64,000 bases of DNA from Straminergon stramineum (lineage: Eukaryota; Streptophyta; Bryopsida; Hypnales; Calliergonaceae). The stretch's first letter is position 1. Every line of letters begins with the position of its first letter. The position numbers and the translations under genes are program-made. Under the pieces are notes generated by a model that did not search any database, was not told the origin of the DNA, and worked only from the letters and a program-made list of their open reading frames with translations. The stretch spans positions 44,087,001-44,151,000 of the forward strand of contig OY987265.1 of the NCBI GenBank assembly GCA_963920665.1, in the 5' to 3' direction. Positions 35,723-46,800 of the stretch are shown here, piece after piece.

Positions 35723-36695
35723 TCTTGGTGGCTTGATTATCTAATTTCAGGCTCTGTATAATCGAGTTAGTAGTCCTGAGATGAGTATTCTACGGACTGA
35801 CGCCGGAGTTTCTTTGCAAATTAATTGGAGTCGAATACCTGATCACTGGATTGAAGCATTATTTGCCTCCCGTGTGAGCTTCGAATCTGGTTCTAATGGG
35901 ATCATGGATGCTGCCGAATGTTGACTTGTTGCAATACTTGAGGATGTTATATCACGATTCACGAAGATTGTGTCGTCCAACCCAAGTTGCACTTCGTTTG
36001 ATGCTCAGAACTGCTTGAGAGCAACTTAGGTGTCGATTCTATGCAAGCTATTGGGAGAACCACAAGCAGCACGGCATTTCAATGTGTATTCAATTTGGTT
36101 ATAAAAACACCCAAATGAAGTCATAGCGCTTTGACATTGAAAAACATTCGCCTCTTTGTTTCAAAATTTTCCTTGTACTTGTAAGTTTGAGGGATTGCTT
36201 GCTTTTTTTTGGGAAGTTAAAGTGGTCGGTATGTGACCGGTTGGGCGACTGATTGCGCATCTGTACACTGTAGCGTGGCTGTTTTGGATACTTGGTCTGT
36301 GATATGTTATTAGAACTCCTATCTCTGTTTTACATCTGATTTCAGGCACAGTGCACCGATTATTCCAGTTCAAGGTCAAATTGCTACTTTATGGAATTGT
36401 AGAAGGGCAATTGAAATACAATTATATGTGAGATTTGGAGATCCATAATGTGCAGACCAAAGTCCCAACTCTATGTCTCAAGTTCCACATGTATAGTATT
36501 CCTTAGTGAAAATGGGTCAAGAAAAGGGCCAAAAAGCTAACTCCCATTTCTGGCACTTTACTCTTTGAACCTGAGGTGTCCTTGGCATACTTCTAGGGCT
36601 AGAATTGACAAAGTTTGAACAAAAAGGTAATGAACATTTCTCCAATCCATAGTTTGATCAATGGTGGCAAAGACCACCTATATGAGACACCAATA
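35723..36695. other. Intergenic, no gene recognised
   Basis: Moderate-GC sequence with short frames only; nothing recognisable on either strand. Confidence 0.3.
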
Positions 36696-36699
36696 TTAA

Positions 36700-37268
36700 C
36701 CCTTGAAGGACTGAATGATTGTTGAACCTAAGCAACTAATCTCGGGTAGGTGCGTATGAAGACATTTTGTAATGGATGTTCTTCAAATTTTGACCCTTAG
36801 TGAGAACATGTACCCCCTAAGTGGGAATGTAATTTTTTTTCCTATCTGGTGCCTAGATCAAAAGTTATATTGCCCTAAACTTTTCAGGCAGCTTGGGCAA
36901 CATGTGCAAAACACCTCCTCTACTTCTAAAATTTGGCAGGTACGTAACTTACATGAGACAAGATGTAGATGTCAAAAAAATAACCATGCGTAGTGTAAAA
37001 TTCTCACTTTAGGAGGAATTAAAGGTTGCTGGCCCTATCAAACAAGGATGAAAAAAAAACTTTTTCACCTAACTTCAAACATTATAATCTTTCAATCTAT
37101 ATGGTTAAAGTTTTTGAAATTTCCTCTACACATTCTCGTAGTAGTCTAGTACAAAATTGTATGGTTGAGTTTTGAAAAGACTTCTTTTTTTCATTTTTTA
37201 CTCACTACGCTAAAAAAGTGGCATTTTTTTACAATTTTTGCATGAAATGTGCCTTGGTCCTTTAGAGG
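36700..37268. mobile_element. TTAA-flanked element E7 (class IV)
   Basis: 569 bp, TTAA at 36696-36699 and 37269-37272. Left terminus CCCTTGAAGGACTG, right terminus TTGGTCCTTTAGAGG. The interior is collinear with 43053-43974 (GTGCCTAGATCAAAAGTTAT and AAATTTGGCAGGTACGTAAC have close counterparts there). Confidence 0.75.
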
Positions 37269-38015
37269 TTAAATATAGAATGGAAAAAAATAGAATTGAT
37301 TCCAATTATGAAGACAACAATGGAACATAGACAATTGATTTCCAACTACAAGAATAAGATCTCAATAGTGGCTTGTATGAGTAGATATTAGGATGGAGAC
37401 TATTGTAGCTTACTAGTAACTTCAATAAAAATTAATACAAATTATATTTTTATCTAATTTAACAAAAACAATTATCCCCATGACTTGCCTATTGTTTGGA
37501 AATTGTAGTTGATAGAGGAGGAATCATGATATCCTTCTTTGGGGACATGTGCTAGCTATTTATGGTAATCCTATCTTAGTATTCTATGTATTCTAAGAAC
37601 AAATAACCTCTTGTATTCTTGGAAAATATTAAATGAAGTATCCAAATTTTGCCATATGTCCATACCTTGATCGGTTCTGAATAGTTGCCTATATAGCATA
37701 AATTAAATTTTAGTCTTGCCTAACCTTTTTTTAATACTCTAATTAAATATTAGGCACTTGAGTGCCAAAGTTGCTAATAAATTACAATATATAGTTTTGA
37801 ATGTTGAACATTAGAAGGTGTAGAATACTTGGTTGGTAAAAAATTAGAAGTAATTAATTGACTTGTGTACAACTTTGTAACAATTCAATTTAGAAATAAT
37901 ACATAACTAAATAACTAGAACTATGATTTATCTTGAATAGCAAGATATGATGTTGTAGAGGCTTGTGATTTCTAGGACTTCTTTGTTGAAATAATTAATC
38001 AATTTAAGCCAAATG

Positions 38016-38021
<6 letters not shown>

Positions 38022-38089
<68 letters not shown>
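38022..38089. repeat. (TA)n microsatellite, about 34 repeats
   Basis: Uninterrupted AT dinucleotide run just downstream of the TIR gene's last exon. Absent from the second copy of the block. Confidence 0.95.
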
Positions 38090-38096
<7 letters not shown>

Positions 38097-38291
38097 TTGG
38101 AAATATAAATAGTCTTGCATATGCAAAACTTTGAAATTATATTTTATATCTTGCAAAAGATGGATTGATATCAAAGTTAGAAAGCAGGGTAACCTTGCAA
38201 TAGGCTCAATTTTTAACTTTCTAAACAGAAAAGGTATGCTACTTTTCTGAAATTCCATCACTCATTTATTGAAATAAAGAACTACCTAACA

Positions 38292-39781
38292 TCAAGGAAA
38301 GCCCTTGAAAAAGTCTTTTGGCATCACAAAATATTCAACAATAGGAAAAATTACTTTAAAAGCCAAGAGAAAAAATGAAATGGCAAAAACTACATAACCA
38401 ATTATCCATCCAATAATTTTGAGGATGAAAAAAGGTCCTCCAAACAATTTTCTACCCAATCCTCCTATTTGGTTGACAATAGGCACGTATGGAGGAACCT
38501 GTTCATAATTCAAAACAAAAACAAGAACCTTGTTAATAATGTACTTTCATAACATATAATAAAGCCTACTTATAATAGATAAGTGATAATTATTAGGTAA
38601 TATCCGCCCTTACAACACTACTACATTGAGATCTCAAATAGTTGAAATTATAACAAAAAACAATGTTACATTGTCATCACTCCAAATAATATCACATCAA
38701 GGAATAATACAATGAATGAAGTGAAGGACCAAGTAACCTAAAAGTAAAATTTTTAAATAGATAATGCTCAAGAGTTGTGAGACTCAAGAGCATTATAGGA
38801 CATAATGCCAAGTCTAATAGTTCATCACACACATTCATTTTTATACTTTTCACAAATTTAAGGCTGTAAAAAAAGGGTTTGCAATACACTATTTCTCACT
38901 ATCCAATAAAATGGTGACAAATCTGCCTTGGAAACCGGACTTGGCATTAAATTATAAATAATAGGAGATGAATGCTTAATTGAGGGTCTAAGAAAAGGAC
39001 ATCACAACACTAATGCAGACCCATCTTATGAGGTCCATTTCTTAAGTTGATTGATTTAGGGATCAATCCTCACCTTCTCCTTCTCCTTCTCCACCTCCAC
39101 CCCCTCGAGTGGCAAGATGGCCGAAACGGTCGTCAAAACCTCTTTCCGAAACCCCACCTCCCCGACTGCAGCCACAAACTCCAGACCATTTCTCCGATCC
39201 ACCTCCCGCAGCGCCAGCTTCCACTTCTCCACACTCACACGAGGATCCTTTTGCGCCCACGCGTCCCACGTCTGAAACCATCTCTCTCTTCGCTCCGCAT
39301 CCTCGAACTCCTTGCACGACAAGCCGAAAAACAAGGGTAAAATCTTGCGTTGACTCGACTGCACAAGCTCCGAAAGCTCCAGCATGGGCCACTTGCTCCG
39401 ACTGAAATACTCCTCCGACACCACCACGATCGCCAGCTCACATTGCTGCGCGGCTTGGAAAATGTACTGCGCGAAGACCTCGCCCTTAGGAAGGCTGTCG
39501 GGACGCTTGTCGAAGAAGGGTGTGTGGTGGAGTTGGTGCTCCAAGTCCAAGCACAGTTGCTCTACGAAGTTCTTTTGGGCTCCGCTGTGGCTTAGGAAGA
39601 TCGGGTGCTTGGGGTGGAGTCGAAGCTCCGAGACGGTTGCGAGGGGACGATCTTTCTCGGATTGCACCGGCTCGATGTCTACGATGGTGGCCTCCTGGAC
39701 GGGTTCGAGGAGGCGATCCTCTTCGGATGGCACCAGCTCGATGTCTCGTGTGGTGGACATGGCTGAGGACGGAGGGATCAC
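38292..39781 (-). CDS. TIR-domain protein with C-terminal membrane exon, copy 1 (intact)
   Basis: Two-exon model, 304 residues. Exon 1 (39781-39074, 236 aa) has an acidic N-terminal extension with an internal duplication (DIELVPSEEDR / DIEPVQSEKDR), then a TIR domain at about 59-215: PIFLSHSGAQKNFVEQL, BB-loop FFDKRPDSLPKGE (89-101) and SKWPMLEL, with E135 in the position of the NADase glutamate of plant TIRs. It ends in an EKEKEK run at an AAG|GTGAGG donor. Exon 2 (38498-38292, 68 aa) follows an ATTATGAACAG acceptor in phase 0: VPPYVPIVNQ, a Gly-rich turn and about 37 hydrophobic residues (FFILKIIGWIIGYVVFAISF onward), ending PKDFFKGFP. No NB-ARC or LRR follows, so this is a TIR-only, probably membrane-tethered protein. 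Role in NAD-based immune signalling is inferred from the family. The paralogue conserves donor, acceptor and exon 2, which supports the join. If the donor is not used, translation stops five codons later. Confidence 0.75.
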
Positions 39782-39812
39782 GAGCTCTGAAAATTCTGGC
39801 TCAACCCTACAC

Positions 39813-40450
39813 CAGGAAGCTTCGACGAAACTAGTCGGATGGAAGACGGGGTTGGAGCAATTGTCGGCACCCTAAGGAAAGTAACTCTGCATTTAAGTCG
39901 GTCATGAAAGAGGCAGACGATGTTTTGCTGGCGGATGCTGACCACACAGCTTTCTTCCTAGAAGACAGAATACTCCAGCCTCAGAGGGACAAGAGTCGGT
40001 TAAGAGAAAGAAATGAAATTTGCAATCTTGTGTTCAACATCAATACTTCGACGAAACTCCTAAGATTGAAGACAGGTTTGAAACAGTGGTCGTAATCCTC
40101 AACTAACTCTCCATTCAAGCCGGTCATCAACGATGCTCTGCTGATGGACTGTTCCCCAGACACCTTTTCCAGACCCAGCAGTGACCCACGAATCGGTATA
40201 GAACTAGAAATGCCTCTTGCAAGATTGTGTTGCAAACCATTGCTGCGAAGATACTACTAGCTAGCTACGACAACAGAAGTTTGACACAATTGTCCAAATC
40301 CTAAGCTACCTCTGCATTAGAGCTGGGCATCAAAAAGGGTCTGGAGAAACTCGATCAAGTGAAGGAGGTGTTCCAGACACTGATTTCTTCCTTGGAGACT
40401 GACTACTTCGCTTTCGATCAGGAGAATGAACTAAGTTCATATTGACAGGC
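39813..40450. repeat. About 220-bp tandem repeats directly upstream of TIR copy 1
   Basis: Three imperfect units, each with CTTCGACGAAACT (39816, about 40045, and a degraded ACTGCG-AAGATACTACTAG form near 40240), then AAGTCGGTCATGAAAG-type and AGACGATGTTTTGCTG-type segments. The first unit begins about 35 bp upstream of the ATG, so the array occupies the promoter/5' UTR. Confidence 0.7.
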
Positions 40451-41250
40451 TAGGCTGAGAACACGTTATCACACTGTCGAATTCAGTTAACGCGCTCGCT
40501 GCAGCAACTTAGAAAGGAAAGCGAAACGGCGAGTGGGTTCAAAGTCAACAAGTACCTTTAGAAGGCTGCTTCACAACTGCATAATATGGTAAAAGAGACA
40601 CTTTTTCTTGCCACTCTAAGTGAATTTCTGAGGAAGGGAGGTAGTGGTGGAACACGCAACCCAGTGGATGACTGGCAAGGATGGATGGCGATTTTCAATT
40701 ATTTTACCCAACACAAATGAAATAAAAAATAAAAGTTGATTTTAAAAAAAAAATTACATTAAAAGAGAGAGTGAGGAAATAAATAAATAAATGTTGCAAA
40801 ATAATGCCGCACTATCTAGAGGATGGACCTCGTGCAAATTTAACAATAAGCTCCTTGCAAATCTGAGAATAATAAATTTGCCTAAGAAGGCATTGAATTG
40901 TTGAAATAATTTTATTTGATTTTAGTAATGACCTTGAAGTTAGAATTCGTTTAACCATTCCCTGATATATATTTATGTATTGATGAACATTGGGTGCACT
41001 AGGTGTGGAGAGTCATGTAGACATGACTTGACTATGGAGTCATGAGGACAAACAGATAACATGATAAAACATAGCTACAACATTGCCATCAAAGCATAAT
41101 GCTACACAACTAAAGGCATGTAATTTAGCTAAAGGAGTGCAACCTTAATTAGAGATGAAGAAAATATAATGAAGATACAATTTTGACCTTTGAGAGTTAA
41201 AGAATTGTTTTAGGCCCAAATTCTCATTAATGATGACTTTTAGTTTTTAA

Positions 41251-43048
41251 CTAGTTTAATTGATTTGGTCATGTAAATTTCTATATTGGCAAATATAGAT
41301 TTAACCATGTATAAAGAGTCACTTAGACACACCTTAGTCATAGAACTGTGAGGCCAGACAACTAAAATAATGAAATGAAGCCATGAAATAGCCATGGAAT
41401 CATAATGATGTAAGACAATAGCAATGAAATGAAACCAAAAAGGTGTCATCATGACTATTGCTTCATATACTTTGTGTGCCTTCATCTACATCACCTACAA
41501 TTATAATATTTTAATAAAAATATAATAAAAATATAATTTTGACTTTAGAGAGTTGAAAAGTTATTTTAGAAATAAATTTATTTATATATAATAAATTTAT
41601 TTCCTGTTGTTTGTTTTAATAGTGTTAAGGTAATCACTAACTAATCACATATCAAAGCATTGAGTCAGTATGAAACCAATAACCCTTACATGTGCAATAC
41701 ATCACAAAAAATAAAACAAACATTTGTTGGATTGATATCAAAGATAGTTTTCATTTAATTTGTAATTCATCTTGAATGATGTGCTCTATTGTGAGTAATT
41801 CTAATTAATTTCCACTTGATTTTCTATACAAGATGCTTCTATGTATGTTTTTGATTGTAGTTTTGATTTTGTCAAAAACATCAATTATCATATGAATCAC
41901 AAATTGAAATTAATTCCTTTGATGAAATACTGTCATCATAGGGTTTGAAAAGCTTGAAATTCATATGATTTGTTTGAAGAAGAAGAAGTTTGAATGAGAA
42001 TGAGTAGTTCACTAGTTAATAGCTAAAAATGAAACCTTGTGCAAATTTTTTGTAAGAATTGTGAATATTGGGTTAAAAAATGACTCCAATATTTTATTTT
42101 TCTAAGAAGATACTATTGAAGACAATTGAAGACAATTCCTACCTTCAAAATAAAATGCTCCATAATTTTTGTAGCACTAACCCTAATGGAATGAATCAAT
42201 CTTTCTATATATAGACATAAAGTATCACATATATGGAAAAAGAATTATTTTATTAAAAAATCGTGAATTGTTTTGCTAACAAAGCTCAACTATTTTGAGC
42301 TTTGTGTAGCATATCTTTTGCTTCTAAGCATTGATTAGAACAAAAATATATTTCTAGAAAGATAATCTGATTTCCTATCTTAAAAATGAGCTTCAAAAAA
42401 GTATGCTGAAAATTGAGATCATAGGAACCAAACCAAACCTTCAATTGTCCCCATGTGGTTAGGTGGTTAATTAATCAAAATAGAATGAATGAAAGTTTTT
42501 TTTAACAAACATAAAACCATCCAAAAAAATGAAAAATGATCAAATTTTAAACCCCAATCCTAAAAGGTGAAGGGGTTTTGGAAAGAGGAAAAGTCCCCAA
42601 CTCCCAATTTTTGATAAATTGTCCTAGTCCCAATTCAAAAATTAAAACTTTGTTTTTGAATTCCACTTGTATAAAAGTGTAATAAACAAACAAGGCAATG
42701 TATGAAAAAATTTCAAGCCATTTGACAATTTGGATTGAAGGATCATATCATTTAAAGGGAGGAAAAAAACTTTTTTTTCATTCTTATGCAATCGGGGCAA
42801 TCTAGTGACTTTGAGCCCTCTTGTCCATAGTAAATTTTTTGCTTTATACAAAAATGTGTAACAACCCCAACAATGTGACAAATTAGCAAACTTCATTATT
42901 AAATTGAAAGTGATTATCAATTTTCTAAAATATAAGGGATATGATCACAATGGAGACACTTCTCTCCAATAAAAAATTCAAGTTCATTGGGTTCATGCAT
43001 CAAATGTTATAGCGGAAGATAACTCCATCATGCTCCATTGGACTCAAT
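41251..43048. other. Intergenic, AT-rich, no gene seen
   Basis: No coding region or structured RNA recognised. Confidence 0.4.
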
Positions 43049-43052
43049 TCAA

Positions 43053-43974
43053 CTCTAAAGGACCAAGTGTCCGTTCAACGTATACAAAAAATCTTAGTTA
43101 GGTTCCTACAAAGACATTTTGGGTCACATGTTCAAGAAATTTGGATAAAATGTGTTCACATGTCCCTTTGGGATCAAAAACTCATTTATTCCCAATTAGG
43201 TGCTTGGATCATAGGTTATGCTACCCTCACTTTTTAGGCAACTCGGGTAATGTAGGAATCTTTAGGGAATCTTTTGCAAAAAAGATCATCAACTTTTGAA
43301 ATTTGGTATGTATGTAACTAATAAAATATGCTAAACTTTGTCAAACTTTGTTAGCTATGTTGGGGTGGTTTCAAGAAAAACCTTTTCTTCTAATTGAAAG
43401 TCCTATTATCTTGCAATATTTGAAGTTCAAGTTCTTGAAATTTTTTCCACACATTCCAAATGTTTGTCTCTAACTTTTCACTGTTTGGATTTTAAGTAAA
43501 AAATCTCCTCATTGCACAAGACATCATCAAATTAAAAATGCCTAGTGTATTGCCAATTCTCTTCATGTCCTTGCATTGCAAAATGATTTAGAATAAGCTA
43601 GACTCCATATTTGCTTCTAAAATTTTTCATGAGTGAACCTAACATCCTATACTTACAAATGGTCAAAATCCTAATTTTCATGTAGAGCAAAGATTTTACT
43701 CCAAAAGGGTCCAAAGTTTGTTGACCCTATTTTGGAGGAATCAAAAAAAGTTTTTTTTTCTCACTTCAAATGTTATGTTACAATCTTTCAATCTTCGTGG
43801 TCCAATGGACTCAAATTTTTTCCTCACTCTAGTGAAATACTTTACTTCAGTTTTATATGATTGCAGTGTTAGAAAAAAGTTTCTACTTTCATTACTAAAT
43901 ACCTTAGCGTACCAAAAAACCACTGTTCTTGACAATGTCTTTCTGAAAACCCCCTCCTTAGGTCCTTTCAGGGG
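43053..43974. mobile_element. TTAA-type element E8 (class IV), 922 bp
   Basis: Left terminus CTCTAAAGGACCAAG after TCAA (43049-43052); right terminus CTTAGGTCCTTTCAGGGG before TTAA (43975-43978). Collinear with 36700-37268 but longer. No transposase. Confidence 0.75.
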
Positions 43975-43978
43975 TTAA

Positions 43979-45175
43979 GGTCTGTGTTTCTTGTAAACAT
44001 TGAGAACTAGTGCTCTAATACCTGTCTTTTGGGGCTTCCTTCCAGCTTCTTCAAGTGTACTATCATTAGAGAAATTTTGGACTCTCCGGAGGGTTGCCAG
44101 GGTTTGATAAGCTAGTCTATATCAAAGAGCCCTAGTGAGCTACTAAAAGGGCCGAATCTCTGATAGAAAAAAGATTCACCTTGTGTGAATATTAGGATTG
44201 ACAAAGAGTATAACTTAATTTTCTATTCAAGTGATGTTAGACCAATGTCTTAGTTTAACTGTTAGATAGTTTGCAATAGCGCCCTCGTCGCTTTTCAGCA
44301 TTCTCCCAGAAGCGGTGACTTTCAGTGTTCTCTAAGAAGCAGCGACTTCAAAGTTTTTTTCATTTCATTTAAAAAAATTGAATGAGTAAGCTACTGATGA
44401 CAAGGAAGGTGGGTGCTATACTGTGCATCATTAGAGGAAACTGGAACTTTAGTTGAGCTCAAAGTCTGGTCTGGTGAGAAATGTAATTCTAATCTAGGCC
44501 AATTTGACACACTCCCTGCATTTGATCTTGTTTTGTTTTCTTCGTAGATGTACTTCACTTAGATTTCGTCATTTTCTATTGAGTTTCTTGTGTTCTTCAC
44601 AAGACGCCGAAGTTATGTGTCAAGGAAGTTATGCGTCTCGTTAGTCCTCACGGGCCTAGAACAATAACTGACGGGCCCAACATCTTGGCATAATATATTT
44701 AAATATTGATATTTTTAAGTAAATGCTCTGACAAATGTGGGTGTACCACCAATGAGCGATAACAGGGGAAAAGTTCCGGAATTGTCAAAATAAATGTAAT
44801 CCAAGGTCCCCTTTGGCTCTTCTTAGCAGTCCTCTGGAGAGTACAAAATTTTTCTAATGACTGTACATGTCACATTCAGAAATGAACTCACTCCCATTGT
44901 AATTTGAACTGAAATGGTCTTGTAAGTTAACTTTGTGGCCTAATTGAAAATGAGGGAGAACATAATTTACATTCTATGTCACACCAACCAACCAACCTTA
45001 TAGCTCATGAAGACCTCGATCTTGTGAGTTGGGACCCGACCCACAACAATAATGCCGTTCCCGTTCATCACCGTTACCATATCATGCCTTATGATCACAC
45101 CTGAGGCCACACAAGAAATACGTATTAAATGAAATGAAATCATGCACACTTTCACCTATTCGTCTCCATAATGAA
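43979..45175. other. Intergenic; no gene recognised
   Basis: Contains a three-unit short tandem repeat at 44286-44353. A short open stretch on the minus strand near 45000-45110 has protein-like composition but no family I recognise and no splice or start context. Confidence 0.35.
44286..44353. repeat. Three about 28-bp tandem units
   Basis: Units of the form (G)TCGCTTTTCAGCATTCTCCC-AGAAGC repeated with changes (TGACTTTCAGTGTTCTCTAAGAAGC, then CGACTTCAAAG). Confidence 0.55.
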
Positions 45176-45445
45176 ACATTAGATGGGATTCAGCTGCCCT
45201 GGAGGGCTGTTTCAGGCCAGTTCCCAAGGTTGGGAACCAGCCAGGGCTGGCCAGAATTTAAAATTACTAAAAAATTATTAAAAAATTAAAAAACAAAATA
45301 AAAAATATTAAAAAATTAATTTTTTATTATTATCCGATGTGGTCGTTACCTGACCATGTTAGCGAGCTGCTGTGGCCGAGTTCCCACAATCTTAGAACTT
45401 GTGGGAACTCGCGGTCTTCCGCAGGAGCTCATTCTCATCTAATGT
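45176..45445. mobile_element. MITE with long imperfect inverted repeats and internal palindromes
   Basis: 270 bp. Left end ACATTAGATGGGATTCAGCT, right end GAGCTCATTCTCATCTAATGT; pairing continues imperfectly for about 45 bases into the element. Each arm carries its own palindrome: GTTCCCAAGGTTGGGAAC near 45220, and GAGTTCCCACAA...TTGTGGGAACTC near 45377-45409. The centre is A/T-only filler. No coding capacity. Confidence 0.7.
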
Positions 45446-45722
45446 TAGTCACTCTTCCCTCAAGAATTGTAACTTCAATTGTATTTCCTTACCAGGTATA
45501 TCCTAAAATTATACTCCAGCACTGACATGTATGATAATTATACCAAACCAGTTCACTGGAAGAAAGTTTTGGAGCTATTCATTACATGACCTGCAAAAAA
45601 CCTATTCCTCACAAGCACGAATTGAACGGCCTGTGCTGGCACTTGCTCCTTTCCTTGCGCTAGCGCCAGCATGGCCGTGTCAATCACAGGGATTGATTTC
45701 ATTGGTGGTGGAATATATTCCG
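45446..45722. other. Gap between MITE and Copia element
   Basis: Nothing recognisable; ends at the retrotransposon target site TTCCG (45718-45722). Confidence 0.4.
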
Positions 45723-45891
45723 TGTAGAAAAGTATACTCAGTCATAGCACTGTTCACATTCATTCATCGGTAGTTTAGATCTCATTGACAGAACTCATCT
45801 TGTATGTACTGTATATATTGATTCGTTATCTCAATAAAACCCAGTGCTTGATCATTTCCATTTTCTATCTGTTTGCTTGAGTACTTCAACA
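45723..45891 (+). repeat. 5' LTR
   Basis: 169 bp, begins TGTAGAAAAG and ends CTTCAACA. TATATAT at 45812-45818 and AATAAA at 45833-45838 are plausible promoter and polyadenylation signals. Confidence 0.95.
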
Positions 45892-45903
45892 TGGTATCAG
45901 AGC
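45892..45903 (+). promoter_or_regulatory. Primer-binding site, initiator tRNA-Met
   Basis: TGGTATCAGAGC immediately after the 5' LTR, the standard plant Copia complement to the 3' end of initiator tRNA-Met. Confidence 0.95.
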
Positions 45904-46047
45904 GACTAAGAGTAGAAGTTCAATAGACACAGTGCAGACACTGAACAAAGTAGCAAGAATAAAGTAGCGAGAGAGAAATGTGAGGCTTGGTGAAGCTCTG
46001 CTCCCAAGCTACACATTGCAGGATAGAGACAATGCGGGATAGAGAAA

Positions 46048-46800
46048 ATGTTAGACAGTTTGAATGTAACAATTAGAGAAGGGGACAAGTTGAAAGGACT
46101 GTCCAACTACTACGTAAGGGCTCTCAAGATGAGAGCGATCCTGAGAGCAAAAGGCCAATGGGCTATTACTGAAGTAGAACAAAATCATACCGTGTTTCCA
46201 GCTACTATTGACGGGGAAGCATTGACTGAGGCTCAGTTAAAAAGGAAGAAGGTATTAGCGTGCAAATTGATCATACTATCTGTTTCTGATGATCTTGTGG
46301 ATATGATTGCAAAATACTCCGATCTAGCACTAGCGAGGAAGGCCCTGAAAGACCAATTCCAGTCTGGGGATCAATCACAAGTCTTTACGTTGATGAATCA
46401 ATTACAATCGCTCAAGATGAACGAGGGAGGATCCGTTGAAGAACACATCAAGAAAGCAAGGGAAATCAAGAACAAACTCAACAGCATGGGCGAAAAGCTC
46501 TCAGATTGAAACGTGAATCAGATTGTTTTGAACGGACTTCCCCGATCTTACGAAAGTACCATCCAGACCCTTACACATCTGAATGCATCGATGACTTTTG
46601 ACCAACTCAGTGCTAGTTTGTTGTCTGAGTCTCATCAACGAGAACATCGTAATCAACAACTCGGAGATGTGGAAGCTTTAGCGACAAGCTTCAACAAGCA
46701 AGTGTCAATACAACCACCACCAACATCGACTCGGGGACACGGAGGAAGGTACGGGTGGCCCCAAGCTTACAGGGCAGAGGCTTCTCTGGACGATATCTAG
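46048..46800 (+). pseudogene. Copia gag (decayed)
   Basis: Capsid region of the retrotransposon. The frame opens at 46048, is cut by a TGA at 46507-46509, and continues in the same frame with NGLPRSYES and a LSASLLSESHQREH region to about 46797. There the frame must change to reach the zinc knuckle C-x2-C-x4-H-x4-C (CFNCGKIRHYARECN, around 46830-46874). It would make a truncated capsid only. Confidence 0.9.

Larger units (their letters stand above)
37823..41250. repeat. Segmental duplication, copy 1 (TIR block)
   Basis: Aligns in direct orientation with 58655 to the window end: ACTTGGTTGGTAAAAAATTAG at the left, the TIR gene, the upstream tandem repeats, and ATAATGCTACACAACTAAAG on the right. 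Separated from copy 2 by about 17 kb that includes the Copia element. Confidence 0.85.

Noticed and set aside
39384..39875. Long plus-strand frames opposite the TIR genes (also 61422-61859 and 61916-62230)
   Set aside because: They are complements of the TIR coding exon with no recognisable product of their own.
44990..45130. Short protein-like minus-strand stretch (GRVPTHKIEVFMSYKV)
   Set aside because: No start, splice context or family recognised, so not called as a gene.
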